Shown piece after piece: positions 62,777-64,000 of a stretch of DNA of 64,000 bases. This DNA is from JANQUM01 sp047630355 (GTDB lineage Bacteria > Bacteroidota > Bacteroidia > Cytophagales > Spirosomataceae): assembly GCA_047630355.1 (NCBI GenBank), contig JBLHXN010000003.1, positions 14,072-78,071 on the forward strand, in the 5' to 3' direction. Position 1 is the first letter of the stretch. Each line of letters starts with the position of its first letter. The position numbers and the translations under genes were made by a program. A model generated the notes under the pieces. The model was not told where the DNA came from. It made no database searches and worked only from the letters and a program-made list of their open reading frames with translations.

Positions 62777-63595
62777 ATGAACAGGAAACCATCAGACGCA
62801 GTCTTCTATTTCTTCATTGCTGCCATCTTTATTATTTGTACAGTTAAAGACACCCCCGGATTATCGCAGGATAAAAGCCTGTTTGGTAAAGAAACCTTTA
62901 TGAGCTCGTCCGGAGAAATTTTACCGTACAGAATATTGAAACCTCTTAATTTTGACGAAAACAAAAAATATCCGGTTGTTCTCTTCTTGCACGGAGCCGG
63001 AGAACGGGGAAATGATAACGAAGCTCAACTTACGCACGGCGTATCTACTTTCTTAACTGAAAAATATCGAACCGAATACCCTTGCATTGTGATTGCTCCG
63101 CAATGTCCGGAAGAGGGGTATTGGTCATCCGCAAAGTTTACACGAGATAAGTATCCAATAGATTTTGACTTCAACTATTCCTACGAAATAACTCCCGCAC
63201 TTGATGCCGCAATCGAATTATTAAACTCTTATATAGAAGATGGATTTACTGATACTTCGCGGGTTTATATAACCGGCCTTTCTATGGGTGGAATGGGCAC
63301 ATTTGAAGCCGTTGGGAGATTCCCCGAATTATTTGCGGCGGCAGTTCCGATTTGCGGTGGCGGTGATACAGATTCTTACAATAGCGAAACTACTCAGGTT
63401 CCGTTCTGGATATTCCACGGTAACGCAGACGGAGTAGTTCCGGTCGAGAATTCACGAAAGATGTACGCTCGCTTAATTGAACTTGAATCAGACGTAAAAT
63501 ATAGGGAATACGCTGACGTAAATCATAACAGTTGGGACAACGCTTATAACGAGGTTAACTTAGTACCTTGGATGTTCTCAAAAAAAAGAAGATAA
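62777..63595 (+). CDS. Secreted alpha/beta-hydrolase (carboxylesterase-like)
   Basis: This 272-residue hydrolase has an N-terminal hydrophobic segment (about 9-26), then the oxyanion strand VVLFLHGAGERGNDNE, the nucleophile elbow GLSMGGMGTFEA, the acid loop GNADGVVPVENS and catalytic His in NHNSWDNAY. This is the layout of dienelactone-hydrolase-like and phospholipase-like esterases, perhaps acting on plant or polymer esters. The start is ATG 62777. Confidence 0.85.
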   Translation: MNRKPSDAVFYFFIAAIFIICTVKDTPGLSQDKSLFGKETFMSSSGEILPYRILKPLNFDENKKYPVVLFLHGAGERGNDNEAQLTHGVSTFLTEKYRTEYPCIVIAPQCPEEGYWSSAKFTRDKYPIDFDFNYSYEITPALDAAIELLNSYIEDGFTDTSRVYITGLSMGGMGTFEAVGRFPELFAAAVPICGGGDTDSYNSETTQVPFWIFHGNADGVVPVENSRKMYARLIELESDVKYREYADVNHNSWDNAYNEVNLVPWMFSKKRR

Positions 63596-63909
63596 ATTAG
63601 TGACCTCATAAAAATACTGTAGTCAAAAAGCCAAATGAATAACAAAACCCTGATAGAAAAGAGGTTACATTAATTTCCTTTTCAGGCGTTTTTTATTTAA
63701 AATTACAAATAGAGTGAACCCTTACTATCGTGAATACTATAATTGGGTTGCCGTAAAACACAGGCAATACGTGTATAACTACGCACTAAACTTGCAGTCG
63801 TAGATTAAACCATAGAAAGTCTCTACTTTATATAATTCTCTGATTGACTTCTACTTAGAAAGTGTTTTCCCAGAACCAGTATTTTTTAGAACCTAAATTT
63901 AAAATTTTT
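63596..63909. other. Intergenic stretch without recognised gene
   Basis: I see no coding frame, tRNA or strong hairpin in these 314 bp. A weak inverted repeat GAAAAG/CTTTTC near 63657-63684 with a following T-run may end the esterase transcript. The rest is AT-rich leader of the next gene. Confidence 0.4.
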
Positions 63910-64000
63910 ATGGTGAACAAGTACCTATTGTCAATCTGTGTGCTATTTCTATTTAGCAGTGTTGCAGTTACTCAAGTAGATCTTCCACCAAATGTCGTTC
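63910..64000 (+). CDS. Start of a secreted protein (partial)
   Basis: ATG 63910 opens a frame of 30 codons to the window edge: a signal peptide VNKYLLSICVLFLFSSVAVT with the mature part beginning QVDLPP. The protein continues outside the window and its family cannot be told. Confidence 0.55.
   Translation, partial: MVNKYLLSICVLFLFSSVAVTQVDLPPNVV

Noticed and set aside
1..64000. CRISPR array, prophage, integron or insertion sequence
   Set aside because: No spaced direct repeats, transposase, integrase or phage structural genes were found in reading the window.

Overview
The window reads as a chromosomal segment of a member of the Bacteroidota, most likely order Cytophagales. The reasons are start codons with little Shine-Dalgarno sequence, repeated promoter boxes of the Bacteroidota type (TTG, about 19-21 nt, TAnnTTTG), lineage-typical families (DUF4292, DUF4296, DUF6702, YpdA, NhaD, FHS sugar permease, LytS/LytTR pairs, split Etf oxidoreductase-like Fe-S proteins) and moderate GC content. 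I cannot name genus or species. No phage, insertion sequence, CRISPR array, plasmid function or classical defence island is visible. Gene content is a mix of housekeeping and peripheral metabolic genes in short operons on both strands.

Layout. 0-3 kb: end of an NtrC-type regulator, its probable sensor kinase and an MFS exporter. 3-12 kb: a CCG-domain Fe-S protein, metallophosphoesterase, a decayed zinc-motif gene, dusB, thiL, tRNA-Phe, a decayed DUF3291 gene and a membrane 4Fe-4S protein. 12-18 kb: PQQ dehydrogenase-cytochrome lipoprotein, SLC13 permease, a decayed AAA ATPase and an arginyltransferase-like GNAT protein. 18-22 kb: DUF58 operon running left; DUF4296 lipoprotein and polyprenol-phosphate mannosyltransferase running right. 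22-28 kb: two decayed genes, then nucleoside hydrolase, sugar permease, ribokinase, GNAT and fabI. 28-38 kb: cell-envelope genes, ilvA, exonuclease, YpdA, a MarR regulator, rseP and a twice-interrupted gene. 38-55 kb: FHS and NhaD transporters, GH18 hydrolase, radC, rpsT, ftsK, TPR protein, glnS, IMPACT protein, FtsX-like permease. 55-64 kb: LytS/LytTR pair, ROK kinase, decayed nagB-like gene, DUF2461, yraN, pruA, an esterase and the start of a secreted protein.

Three things stand out. First, a perfect 15-base sequence, GTATGCTTGCATAAC, occurs three times: in the promoter of the MarR gene, in the promoter of the CCG Fe-S gene 31 kb away, and at an orphan site near tRNA-Phe. It looks like the operator of that MarR protein and suggests a regulon touching electron transfer from flavoproteins. 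Second, at least five genes have leaders in which a short triplet recurs with an exact 7-nt period just upstream of the start codon (4017, dusB, rbsK, fabI, rseP). Third, seven or eight peripheral genes are broken by single in-frame stops or one-base losses in short homopolymers, while all recognisably essential genes are intact; the lesions fit C:G to T:A transitions and slippage.
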